NCBI RefSeq assembly: GCF_014268275.3
Contig: NZ_CP077084.1
Coordinates: 1-64,000 of the forward strand
Direction of reading: 5' to 3'
Source of the DNA: Pseudomonas tritici
GTDB taxonomy: Bacteria > Pseudomonadota > Gammaproteobacteria > Pseudomonadales > Pseudomonadaceae
DNA length: 64,000 nt
Shown piece after piece: positions 30,551-38,753 of the stretch; positions within the stretch are counted from its first letter, which is position 1; each line of letters starts with the position of its first letter. The position numbers and the translations under genes are program-made. A model generated the notes under the pieces. It ran no database searches, was not told the origin of the DNA, and saw nothing but the letters and a program-made list of their open reading frames with translations.

Positions 30551-30598
30551 CCCAAAACCGCTGCAAGGGCTTTACATTGGCGCTTGTAGCGGTTTTGC
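30551..30598 (+). terminator. Hairpin after gmk
   Basis: AAAACCGCTGCAAG pairs with CTTGTAGCGGTTTT (one internal mismatch) across a 20-nt loop, giving a terminator-like structure 10 bases after gmk. A second A/T-flanked hairpin (AAAATCAGCG/CGCTGGTGATTTT) follows at about 30610-30645. The rpoZ promoter must lie after or within these. Confidence 0.6.
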
Positions 30599-30708
30599 GA
30601 GGGCCTGCGAAAAATCAGCGCTTCCCTAAACGCTGGTGATTTTTTAAACTGTTTAGTCCGCTCGCCCAACCGGGCAGCGCGCATCTTGCATTCGCTCCGA
30701 GGAATACC

Positions 30709-30972
30709 ATGGCCCGCGTAACCGTTGAAGACTGCCTAGAACACGTGGATAACCGCTTTGAGCTGGTCATGCTCTCTACCAAGCGTGCCCGTCAACTGGC
30801 CACTGGCGGCAAAGAGCCCCTGGTCCAGTGGGAAAACGACAAGCCTACCGTTGTAGCCCTGCGTGAAATCGCTGAAGGCCTGATGAGCTACGAGTTCATC
30901 GCCAACGCCGAAATCGTTGAAGACGAACCGCTGTTTGCAGCGTTCGAGGACGAGTCCAACGAGGCCGTCTAA
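30709..30972 (+). CDS. rpoZ: RNA polymerase omega subunit
   Basis: The 87-residue omega subunit starts [20 protein letters not shown], the family signature. It helps assemble beta' into RNA polymerase and forms part of a ppGpp site. A GAGGAA ribosome site precedes the ATG. spoT follows after 60 bp, so the ppGpp enzyme and a ppGpp-binding subunit are in one operon. Confidence 0.97.
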   Translation: MARVTVEDCLEHVDNRFELVMLSTKRARQLATGGKEPLVQWENDKPTVVALREIAEGLMSYEFIANAEIVEDEPLFAAFEDESNEAV

Positions 30973-31032
30973 GCCTATGCCTGGTCGACGTAGCACGGCG
31001 CGGGGTCACAGCCAACGGCAGGAGTTCACACT

Positions 31033-33138
31033 TTGCCGAGCATAGACGCCCTCGCCGATCGCTTATCGGCCTACCTCGGCCCAGACCAGGTCAACCTGGT
31101 CCGCCGAGCGTATTTCTACGCCGAACAAGCCCACGACGGCCAACGCCGCCGTAGTGGCGAGGCGTATGTCACGCATCCCCTTGCGGTGGCAAATATTCTT
31201 GCCGACATGCACATGGACCATCAAAGCCTGATGGCCGCAATGCTGCATGACGTGATCGAAGACACCGGTATCGCCAAAGAAGCGCTGCAAGCGCAGTTCG
31301 GTGAAACCGTGGCCGAACTGGTCGACGGGGTCAGCAAACTGACCCAGATGAACTTCGAGACCAAGGCCGAAGCCCAGGCGGAAAACTTCCAGAAGATGGC
31401 CATGGCCATGGCCCGCGACATTCGGGTGATTCTGGTCAAGCTGGCCGACCGGCTGCACAACATGCGCACGCTGGAAGTGCTGTCCGGCGAAAAACGCCGG
31501 CGCATCGCCAAGGAAACCCTGGAGATCTACGCGCCCATCGCCAACCGGCTGGGCATGCATGCCATCCGTATCGAGTTTGAAGACCTCGGTTTCAAGGCCA
31601 TGCACCCGATGCGTTCGGCGCGCATCTACCAGGCGGTGAAACGCGCCCGGGGCAACCGCAAGGAAATCGTCAACAAGATCGAAGAGTCGCTGAGCCATTG
31701 CCTGGCGATCGACGAGATCGAAGGCGAAGTCAGCGGGCGGCAGAAGCACATCTACGGCATCTACAAGAAGATGCGCGGCAAACGTCGGGCCTTCAACGAG
31801 ATCATGGACGTGTACGCGTTCCGGATCATCGTCGACAAGGTTGACACCTGCTACCGCGTGCTCGGCGCTGTACATAATTTGTACAAGCCCCTGCCCGGCC
31901 GCTTCAAGGACTACATCGCGATTCCCAAGGCCAACGGCTACCAATCGCTGCATACCACGCTGTTCGGTATGCATGGTGTGCCGATCGAGATCCAGATCCG
32001 CACCCGCGAAATGGAAGAGATGGCCAACAACGGCATCGCCGCCCATTGGCTGTACAAATCCAGCGGCGACGAGCAGCCCAAAGGCACCCATGCCCGCGCC
32101 CGCCAGTGGGTCAAGGGCGTGCTGGAAATGCAGCAACGTGCCGGCAACTCCCTCGAATTTATCGAAAGCGTGAAGATCGACCTGTTCCCGGACGAGGTCT
32201 ACGTGTTCACGCCCAAAGGCCGGATCATGGAGCTGCCCAAAGGCTCCACGGCGGTCGACTTTGCCTACGCGGTGCACACCGACGTGGGCAACAGCTGCAT
32301 TGCCTGTCGGATCAATCGCCGCCTCGCGCCGCTGTCCGAACCGCTGCAAAGCGGCTCCACGGTCGAGATCGTCAGCGCGCCGGGCGCACGCCCGAACCCA
32401 GCCTGGCTCAACTTTGTGGTCACCGGCAAAGCGCGCACACATATCCGTCACGCCCTGAAGCTACAGCGCCGCTCCGAATCCATCAGCCTCGGCGAACGCC
32501 TGCTGAACAAGGTACTTAATGGTTTCGACAGTGCCCTAGACAAAGTTCCTACAGAGCGTGTGCAAGCGATGCTTCACGAGTATCGCCAGGAAACCATCGA
32601 AGATCTGCTGGAAGATATCGGCCTGGGCAACCGCATGGCCTACGTCGTCGCCCGCCGCTTGCTCGGCGAAGGTGAGCAGCTACCAAGTCCGGAAGGCCCA
32701 CTGGCGATTCGCGGCACCGAAGGCTTGGTGCTCAGCTACGCCAAGTGTTGCACGCCGATCCCGGGCGACCCGATTGTCGGCCACTTGTCGGCGGGCAAAG
32801 GTATGGTGGTGCACCTGGACAACTGCCGCAACATCACCGAAGTCCGTCACAATCCGGAAAAATGCATCCAGCTCTCGTGGGCCAAGGATGTCACCGGCGA
32901 ATTCAACGTCGAGTTGCGCGTCGAGCTGGAACACCAACGCGGCCTGATCGCCCTGCTGGCCAGCAGCGTCAACGCGGCCGACGGCAATATCGAGAAAATC
33001 AGCATGGACGAGCGCGATGGTCGCATCAGCGTGGTCCAGCTGGTGGTCAGCGTGCACGACCGTGTGCACCTCGCCCGCGTGATCAAGAAACTGCGCGCCC
33101 TGATCGGTGTGATCCGCATCACCCGTATGCGGGCATAG
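31033..33138 (+). CDS. spoT: Bifunctional (p)ppGpp synthetase/hydrolase SpoT
   Basis: SpoT makes and degrades the alarmone (p)ppGpp in response to carbon, fatty acid and other stresses. The 701-residue protein has the HD hydrolase domain (HDVIED near residues 73-78), the synthetase domain (about 190-340), the TGS domain (about 385-445, with VFTPKGRIMELPKGSTAVDFAY) and a C-terminal ACT domain (about 625-700). The hydrolase motif is intact, so it is SpoT rather than RelA. The start is TTG at 31033 with GGAG 8 bases upstream; no ATG fits the conserved N-terminus. ridA follows after 39 bp. Confidence 0.95.
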   Translation: MPSIDALADRLSAYLGPDQVNLVRRAYFYAEQAHDGQRRRSGEAYVTHPLAVANILADMHMDHQSLMAAMLHDVIEDTGIAKEALQAQFGETVAELVDGVSKLTQMNFETKAEAQAENFQKMAMAMARDIRVILVKLADRLHNMRTLEVLSGEKRRRIAKETLEIYAPIANRLGMHAIRIEFEDLGFKAMHPMRSARIYQAVKRARGNRKEIVNKIEESLSHCLAIDEIEGEVSGRQKHIYGIYKKMRGKRRAFNEIMDVYAFRIIVDKVDTCYRVLGAVHNLYKPLPGRFKDYIAIPKANGYQSLHTTLFGMHGVPIEIQIRTREMEEMANNGIAAHWLYKSSGDEQPKGTHARARQWVKGVLEMQQRAGNSLEFIESVKIDLFPDEVYVFTPKGRIMELPKGSTAVDFAYAVHTDVGNSCIACRINRRLAPLSEPLQSGSTVEIVSAPGARPNPAWLNFVVTGKARTHIRHALKLQRRSESISLGERLLNKVLNGFDSALDKVPTERVQAMLHEYRQETIEDLLEDIGLGNRMAYVVARRLLGEGEQLPSPEGPLAIRGTEGLVLSYAKCCTPIPGDPIVGHLSAGKGMVVHLDNCRNITEVRHNPEKCIQLSWAKDVTGEFNVELRVELEHQRGLIALLASSVNAADGNIEKISMDERDGRISVVQLVVSVHDRVHLARVIKKLRALIGVIRITRMRA

Positions 33139-33177
33139 GCCTTCAAATACGTCATCACCTCTTACAAGGAGTCATAA

Positions 33178-33558
33178 ATGACCAAGACCGTTATCACCAG
33201 CGATAAAGCCCCGGCCGCGATCGGCACTTACTCCCAGGCGATCAAGGCGGGCAATACCGTCTACATGTCTGGCCAGATCCCGCTGGACCCAAGGACCATG
33301 GAACTGGTGGAAGGCTTTGAAGCACAGACCGTGCAGGTCTTCGAAAACCTCAAGTCGGTTGCTGAAGCTGCTGGCGGTTCGTTCAAGGACATCGTCAAGC
33401 TGAACATTTTCCTCACCGACCTGAGCCACTTCGCCAAGGTCAACGAGATCATGGGCAAGTACTTCGAACAGCCGTACCCAGCCCGCGCTGCCATCGGCGT
33501 TGCTGCCCTGCCAAAGGGTGCACAGGTTGAGATGGACGCGATTCTGGTCATCGAGTAA
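33178..33558 (+). CDS. ridA: Reactive intermediate/imine deaminase RidA
   Basis: The 126-residue protein is canonical RidA, which hydrolyses 2-aminoacrylate and other enamines/imines made by PLP enzymes. The conserved arginine lies in [22 protein letters not shown] near residue 104, and Gly/Asn residues of the active site are in VKLNIFLTD. It sits downstream of spoT, as in most gamma-proteobacteria. The start is clear from GGAG before the ATG. It is the second RidA-family gene in the window; the copy in the dad operon is more divergent. Confidence 0.95.
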   Translation: MTKTVITSDKAPAAIGTYSQAIKAGNTVYMSGQIPLDPRTMELVEGFEAQTVQVFENLKSVAEAAGGSFKDIVKLNIFLTDLSHFAKVNEIMGKYFEQPYPARAAIGVAALPKGAQVEMDAILVIE

Positions 33559-33613
33559 AACACCCGGCGCGGCCCTCCCATAGGCTGCGCCGACTTCGTT
33601 TTAAAAGGATTTC

Positions 33614-34357
33614 ATGATGCGCAAAGCGCTTGTAGCCTCATCACTGCTCGCCCTGCTGCTCGGCGGCTGCGCCAGCAACCCTGCCGACCTGGACGTGAGC
33701 GGCACCTGGATCAACCAGGTCGCCATCGATGCGGCAGCCAAAGGCGGCCCTTTGCGTGAAGCCTTGCAAAGCTATGGCCCTAACCTCGAATGGGAGGTTA
33801 ATACCAAGGCTTCGCAGGCGCGCTACTACAACGGCTTTGAAGTAGCCGAAGGCAAATTGCTGGGTGAAAAATCCGGCGCCTGGAGCGTGGATTTCTACGG
33901 CAGCTCAGCTACCGAACTGAAGCGCAAAGGCAAACAACTGCTGCAATCGGCCAACGACAACGAGCCGGAACAGCTGTTTGCCCGCGCCAAGGACCCCGCG
34001 CCGGAAGGTGCCCCCATAGGCGCCAACTTTGAGCGTGCGCTGTACGCGACCTACATGGGCGGCGACTGGAAGATCAGCGACGGCTTCGGTAGCGGCGCCA
34101 TCGTGCAGTTCCAGGCTGACGGCAAGGTTGTCGGCTTGCCTAATGTTGATCGGTACTCGCTGTGCCTGGCCGGTGATTGCGCCTCGATGAGCGGCGGCTA
34201 TGACAGCATCTGGCTGCAACTCAACGGCCAGGGCAACCCGTGGATTTTCTTGCGCAAAGGCAAGCAGCTGGAAATCTTCCAGGCGATCAATACCGCGCGA
34301 GCGGATGAAGTGCCTTCGTTTACGCCCGGACCGCGGCAGTGGTTGCTGGAAAAATAA
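33614..34357 (+). CDS. Conserved lipoprotein of unknown function
   Basis: The 247-residue protein has a lipoprotein signal with lipobox LLGGCAS (Cys near residue 20). The mature region contains a segment SGTWINQVAIDAAAKGGPLREAL and a repeated glycine-rich beta pattern (SGAWSVDFYGS, GGDWKISDGFGSG), suggesting a beta-barrel or lipocalin-like fold. Two cysteines in SLCLAGDCASM could form a disulfide. I do not recognise a named family. It follows ridA after 55 bp on the same strand and ends convergent with an oxidoreductase gene. Confidence 0.8.
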   Translation: MMRKALVASSLLALLLGGCASNPADLDVSGTWINQVAIDAAAKGGPLREALQSYGPNLEWEVNTKASQARYYNGFEVAEGKLLGEKSGAWSVDFYGSSATELKRKGKQLLQSANDNEPEQLFARAKDPAPEGAPIGANFERALYATYMGGDWKISDGFGSGAIVQFQADGKVVGLPNVDRYSLCLAGDCASMSGGYDSIWLQLNGQGNPWIFLRKGKQLEIFQAINTARADEVPSFTPGPRQWLLEK

Positions 34358-34370
34358 TTAAGTAGCCAAA

Positions 34371-34386
34371 CACAGCTCCCACATTT
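34371..34386. repeat. REP fragment
   Basis: CAGCTCCCACATTTT matches the outer end of a REP element, but no inverted partner is present. It lies between the convergent lipoprotein and oxidoreductase genes and looks like the relic of a REPIN. Confidence 0.55.
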
Positions 34387-34398
34387 TTTGACTGTGTT

Positions 34399-35250
34399 TC
34401 AGCCTTTGAGGATCGCCGCGTAGCCTTCGCGGTAAGTTGGGTAGGTCGGCGCCCAGCCCAGCGTCTTCGCTCGCGCATTGCTGCACTGCTTGCTGCCGGC
34501 ACGACGCACACTCGCATCCTCGGACCACTCCGTCACACCCAGATACTCGCGCAACCACGCCACCACTTCCGCCAGCGGTGCGGGCGCATCGTCGACGCCG
34601 ATGTAGACCTTATCCAGCGAGCCACCCTGCTCCACATGCCGCAACAAAAACGCCAACAAGCCCGCCGCGTCATCCGCATGAATGCGGTTGCCATATAAAG
34701 GCGGATCGATTGCGACACGGTAGCCCTGGCGAACCTGGGTCAGCAGCCATTCGCGGCCTGGGCCATAAATACCGGTCAGACGCACGATGCTGGCCGGGAT
34801 GCCACTATTGAGCGCCACTTGCTCAGCCTCCAGCATCACTTGCCCGGAATAACCCTTGGCTTGAGTCTCCGACGTTTCGTCGACCCACTCTCCATTCTGC
34901 TGCCCATAGACGCTGCTGCTGGAAACAAACAGCAAGTGTTTCGGCTCCTGACCGTAGTCGCCCAACCACTCCAGTACGTGTTTCAACCCTTCTACATAAG
35001 CGGCGCGATAGCCGGCTTCGTCGTGATCTGTCGCAGCGGCGCAATACACCAGGTAATCCACCCCGCCGATCGGCCAGGTGTCAGGGCAATCCTTGTTGAA
35101 CAGGTCGCCGGCAATGCCAATCACGCCGGCGGGCAGCCGCGAAATATCCCGCCGCAAGCCGTGCACCTCCCATCCCGAGGCGAGCAATTGGCTAGCCAGC
35201 CGACTACCCACATCGCCACATCCGGCAATCACAACAGAAGGCGCTGACAT
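34399..35250 (-). CDS. NAD(P)-dependent epimerase/dehydratase-type oxidoreductase (YeeZ-like)
   Basis: The 283-residue protein is an extended short-chain dehydrogenase. The dinucleotide motif VVIAGCGDVGSRLASQL is at about residues 6-22, and it carries SSSSVYG near 113 in place of a usual catalytic tyrosine site. It resembles E. coli YeeZ, whose substrate is unknown. ATG at 35250 has GGAG 7 bases upstream; a GTG one codon earlier is possible. It is convergent with the lipoprotein gene and divergent from exbB; the 187-bp gap holds a 7-bp hairpin (35282-35303). Confidence 0.82.
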   Translation of the reverse strand: MSAPSVVIAGCGDVGSRLASQLLASGWEVHGLRRDISRLPAGVIGIAGDLFNKDCPDTWPIGGVDYLVYCAAATDHDEAGYRAAYVEGLKHVLEWLGDYGQEPKHLLFVSSSSVYGQQNGEWVDETSETQAKGYSGQVMLEAEQVALNSGIPASIVRLTGIYGPGREWLLTQVRQGYRVAIDPPLYGNRIHADDAAGLLAFLLRHVEQGGSLDKVYIGVDDAPAPLAEVVAWLREYLGVTEWSEDASVRRAGSKQCSNARAKTLGWAPTYPTYREGYAAILKG

Positions 35251-35437
35251 CACAAAACTCCGTATTGAAAGGTCTAGGTTAGCCGTCGCGGTAGACCGAC
35301 GGCCAGAAAAAGCACAAATAAAGTTACTGTATTACTTCTGTTAACAAGAATTACTTGCAATAATAACCGCCCATTTGTCCTCGACCCCTTGGGTCTGGAA
35401 GGACGATCACTCATTTTTTTACTCAGGTCCGGCCAGC

Positions 35438-36406
35438 ATGACACGTAATACAACCCCCGCTTCGCCAACCAAGCCTCACAGCCCATCCCGCGCCTGGCGC
35501 GCGATTGCTGCGCTGCTGTTCAGCGTTCTGCTGGCACCGACCGCCGCCTTTGCTGATGCCACCGCGCCGACGACCCCGCCTGCTGCTGCCGCACCGGCCG
35601 CTCCGGCCGCCGCGCCAGCCGCTACCGACCCGGCCCAGGCTGCTGACCCAGCCTCCACCGACGACACCGGCGTAGTTCTGGAAGAAGACAACACCTTGGG
35701 CATGGCCCACGACCTGTCGCCGTGGGGCATGTATCAGAACGCCGACGTCGTAGTGAAAGCCGTCATGATCGGCCTGGCCATTGCCTCGATCATCACCTGG
35801 ACCATCTGGATCGCCAAAGGCTTCGAGCTGCTGGGCGCCAAGCGTCGCCTGCGTAGCGAAATCGTCCACCTGAAAAAGGCCACCACCCTTAAGGAAGCGA
35901 GCGAAAGCGCGACCAAGAAAGGCACCCTGGCCAACACCCTGGTGCACGACGCGCTGGAAGAAATGCGCCTGTCGGCCAACGCCCGCGAGAAAGAAGGCAT
36001 CAAGGAACGCGTGGCCTTCCGCCTGGAGCGCCTGGTGGCGGCCTGCGGTCGAAACATGAGCAGCGGCACCGGCGTGCTGGCAACCATCGGTTCCACCGCG
36101 CCCTTCGTCGGCCTGTTCGGTACCGTGTGGGGCATCATGAACAGCTTCATCGGCATCGCTAAAACCCAGACCACCAACCTTGCCGTCGTTGCCCCCGGCA
36201 TCGCCGAAGCCTTGCTGGCTACTGCCCTGGGCCTGGTTGCCGCGATTCCTGCGGTGGTGATCTACAACGTCTTCGCCCGTTCGATTGCCGGCTACAAGGC
36301 CCAGGTATCGGACGCGTCGGCAGAAGTCCTGCTGCTGGTCAGCCGCGACCTCGATCACCTGCCTACCGAGCGCAGCTCGCAACCGCACATGGTGAAAGTG
36401 GGGTAA
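35438..36406 (+). CDS. exbB: TonB-system protein ExbB
   Basis: ExbB forms the proton-driven inner-membrane motor with ExbD that energises TonB-dependent uptake of siderophores, haem and cobalamin. The 322-residue protein is longer than E. coli ExbB: it has an N-terminal signal-like segment and an Ala/Pro-rich periplasmic extension (about residues 25-90) seen in Pseudomonas. Three transmembrane segments follow (about 105-130, 215-240, 255-285). The MotA/TolQ signature includes TGVLATIGSTAPFVGLFGTVWG. ATG at 35438 is chosen as the first ATG before the signal segment. It begins exbB-exbD-tonB. Confidence 0.92.
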   Translation: MTRNTTPASPTKPHSPSRAWRAIAALLFSVLLAPTAAFADATAPTTPPAAAAPAAPAAAPAATDPAQAADPASTDDTGVVLEEDNTLGMAHDLSPWGMYQNADVVVKAVMIGLAIASIITWTIWIAKGFELLGAKRRLRSEIVHLKKATTLKEASESATKKGTLANTLVHDALEEMRLSANAREKEGIKERVAFRLERLVAACGRNMSSGTGVLATIGSTAPFVGLFGTVWGIMNSFIGIAKTQTTNLAVVAPGIAEALLATALGLVAAIPAVVIYNVFARSIAGYKAQVSDASAEVLLLVSRDLDHLPTERSSQPHMVKVG

Positions 36407-36412
36407 TCGGCC

Positions 36413-36838
36413 ATGGGCCTGCATTTGAATCAAGGCGACGACGAACTCGTCGAGAACCACGAAATCAACGTCACGCCGTTTATCGACGTGATGCTGGTGC
36501 TGCTGATCATCTTCATGGTGGCCGCACCGTTGGCGACCGTGGACATCAAGGTCGACCTGCCCGCGTCCAGCGCCAAGCCTGCGCCGCGGCCGGAGAAGCC
36601 GATCTTCCTCAGCGTCAAGGCGGACCAACGCCTGTTCCTGGGTGAAGAAGAAGTCAAGACTGAAACCCTGGGGCCGGTGCTCGACGCCAAGACCCAAGGC
36701 AAGAAAGACACGACGATCTTCTTCCAGGCCGACAAAGGCGTGGACTACGGCGACCTGATGAGCGTGATGGATGCCCTGCGGGCAGCCGGCTACCTCAAGG
36801 TAGGCCTGGTCGGACTTGAGACGGCAGCCAAGAAATGA
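36413..36838 (+). CDS. exbD: TonB-system protein ExbD
   Basis: The 141-residue protein has a single N-terminal transmembrane helix (about 20-42) with the protonatable aspartate in NVTPFIDVMLVLLIIFMV (near residue 25). The periplasmic domain follows. It lies 6 bp after exbB and overlaps tonB by 4 bases (ATGA), so the three are translationally coupled. Confidence 0.95.
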   Translation: MGLHLNQGDDELVENHEINVTPFIDVMLVLLIIFMVAAPLATVDIKVDLPASSAKPAPRPEKPIFLSVKADQRLFLGEEEVKTETLGPVLDAKTQGKKDTTIFFQADKGVDYGDLMSVMDALRAAGYLKVGLVGLETAAKK

Positions 36839-37584
36839 TCACAACGCGCCACAAACTGACGCGTTATGGCACCAGCCTCGCCGTCGTACTGGGCGTGCAT
36901 GCCGTCGCGATCGCTATCGCGCTTCATTGGTCAGCGCCGCGTACGGTGCAGTTGCCACCGGCTGCCATGGTCATCGACCTGGCACCGATGCCAGCCCCAC
37001 CGCCGCCGGCACCGCCCAAGGTGGTCACGCCGCCGCAACCGCCTGCCCCGGTCGAAGAGCTGCCCCTGCCGAAACTGGCCGAGGCACCCAAGCCGACGAT
37101 CCAGGTGCCCAAGCCCGTCAAGCCCAAGCCAAAACCGCAGCCGCCCAAACCTGTGGAGAAAAAGATCGAGCCACCCAAGGAGAAACCCTCCGAGGAACCG
37201 CCGAGCGACGCTCCACCGACTAACACGCCAGCGGAAAAATCGGCCCAGCCCGTACCTGGCCCGTCGCCGCAACAGGTCGCCGCCAAAGCGTCCTGGGAAG
37301 GCGCACTGTTGGCGCACTTGCAGAAGTACAAAAAGTACCCGCCAGGTGCCCAGGCCCGTGGCAAAGAAGGCTTGAACCGCCTGAAATTTGTGGTGGATGC
37401 CGAAGGCAACGTGCTGTCCTACGAGTTGGTGGGCCGTTCCGGCAACGCTGACCTGGACCGCGCAACCCTGGACATGATCCGTCGTGCCCAGCCGCTGCCC
37501 AAGCCGCCAGCCGATATGTTGAAAGGCGGCAGCATCGAGATCGTTGCACCGTTCGTGTACAACATCGAGAAACGCCGTCGCTAA
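36835..37584 (+). CDS. tonB: Energy transducer TonB
   Basis: The 249-residue protein has an N-terminal membrane anchor (about residues 14-32), a proline-rich periplasmic spacer with PxP/KP repeats (about 45-135) and the C-terminal TonB domain (about 160-249, with LAHLQKYKKYPPGAQ and ending in VYNIEKRRR). The C-terminal domain contacts the TonB box of outer-membrane receptors. It overlaps exbD by ATGA. A REPIN follows 20 bp after the stop and is likely part of the transcript end. Confidence 0.94.
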   Translation: MITTRHKLTRYGTSLAVVLGVHAVAIAIALHWSAPRTVQLPPAAMVIDLAPMPAPPPPAPPKVVTPPQPPAPVEELPLPKLAEAPKPTIQVPKPVKPKPKPQPPKPVEKKIEPPKEKPSEEPPSDAPPTNTPAEKSAQPVPGPSPQQVAAKASWEGALLAHLQKYKKYPPGAQARGKEGLNRLKFVVDAEGNVLSYELVGRSGNADLDRATLDMIRRAQPLPKPPADMLKGGSIEIVAPFVYNIEKRRR

Positions 37585-37604
37585 AGGTTGCAGGAGTCAG
37601 CTTG

Positions 37605-37689
37605 TGTGGGAGCTGGCTTGCCTGCGATAGCATCACCTCGGTGCAACTGATAGACCGAGGTGCCTGCATCGCGGGCAAGCCCCACATTT
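37605..37689. repeat. Asymmetric REPIN after tonB
   Basis: The left REP is complete (TGTGGGAGCTGGCTTGCC), but the right arm reads GCGGGCAAGCCCCACATT, having lost about six bases (the CAGCTC part). The inner arms CACCTCGGT/ACCGAGGTG match the REPIN at 16149. Confidence 0.88.
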
Positions 37690-37824
37690 GAATTCACTGC
37701 CTCAAAAAATCCGTTTTTAGCTAAATCCTCCGCACTCCCCGCTCAATCCCCAGCAAAGTTCTGATAACGTGCGTCTATCGATTGCAGCCGGTATGCTTGG
37801 CCCGCAACTTCATGGACGCCCGCT

Positions 37825-38745
37825 ATGACTCTTACAGAATTACGCTACATCGTTACCCTCGCCCAAGAGCAGCACTTCGGCCACGCGGCCGAGCGTTGCC
37901 ACGTCAGCCAGCCGACGCTGTCGGTGGGCGTGAAAAAGCTTGAAGACGAACTCGGTGTGCTGATTTTCGAGCGCAGCAAGAGCGCCGTGCGCCTCACCCC
38001 GGTGGGCGAAGGCATCGTGGCCCAGGCCCAGAAGGTACTGGAGCAGGCGCAAAGCATTCGCGAACTGGCCCAGGCCGGCAAAAACCAGCTGACTGCACCG
38101 CTGAAAGTCGGCGCCATCTACACCGTCGGCCCGTACCTGTTTCCGCACCTGATCCCGCAACTGCATCGCGTCGCGCCGCAGATGCCGCTGTATATCGAAG
38201 AAAACTTCACCCACGTATTGCGCGACAAACTGCGCAACGGCGAGTTGGACGCGATCATCATCGCCTTACCGTTCAACGAAGCAGACGTACTGACCCTGCC
38301 GCTCTACGACGAGCCGTTCTACGTGTTGATGCCCGCCTCCCACCCGTGGACACAAAAAGACACTATCGATGCCGGCCTGCTCAACGACAAGAGCCTGCTG
38401 CTGCTCGGCGAAGGCCACTGCTTCCGCGACCAGGTGCTGGAAGCCTGCCCGACGCTGACCAAAGGCAACGACGGCGCCAAGCACACCACGGTGGAATCCA
38501 GTTCCCTGGAAACCATTCGCCACATGGTCGCTTCCGGCCTGGGCATTTCAATCCTGCCGCTGTCGGCAGTGGACAGCCATCACTACGCCCCCGGCGTAAT
38601 TGCAGTGCGCCCACTGACGCCGCCGGTGCCGTTCCGCACCGTGGCGATCGCCTGGCGCGCCAGCTTCCCACGGCCCAAAGCGATTGAGATCCTCGCCGAC
38701 TCGATTCGCCTGTGTTCGGTGGCCAAGCCGCCTGCCGCGAGCTGA
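37825..38745 (+). CDS. oxyR: Hydrogen peroxide-responsive regulator OxyR
   Basis: OxyR is a LysR-type activator of catalase and alkyl-hydroperoxidase genes. The 306-residue protein has the N-terminal winged helix-turn-helix (about 1-60, HFGHAAERCHVSQPTLSVGVKKLE). The peroxide-sensing cysteines sit in EGHCFRDQVLEACPT with the family spacing (Cys199 and Cys208 by E. coli numbering). recG starts 8 bases after its stop, so the two are probably co-transcribed, as in other Pseudomonas. Confidence 0.95.
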   Translation: MTLTELRYIVTLAQEQHFGHAAERCHVSQPTLSVGVKKLEDELGVLIFERSKSAVRLTPVGEGIVAQAQKVLEQAQSIRELAQAGKNQLTAPLKVGAIYTVGPYLFPHLIPQLHRVAPQMPLYIEENFTHVLRDKLRNGELDAIIIALPFNEADVLTLPLYDEPFYVLMPASHPWTQKDTIDAGLLNDKSLLLLGEGHCFRDQVLEACPTLTKGNDGAKHTTVESSSLETIRHMVASGLGISILPLSAVDSHHYAPGVIAVRPLTPPVPFRTVAIAWRASFPRPKAIEILADSIRLCSVAKPPAAS

Positions 38746-38753
38746 GCAACGGT

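Noticed and set aside
35348..35369. Fur-box-like AT-rich stretch upstream of exbB
   Set aside because: Iron control of exbBD-tonB is plausible, but only about half of the 19-bp consensus positions match, so I do not call a site.
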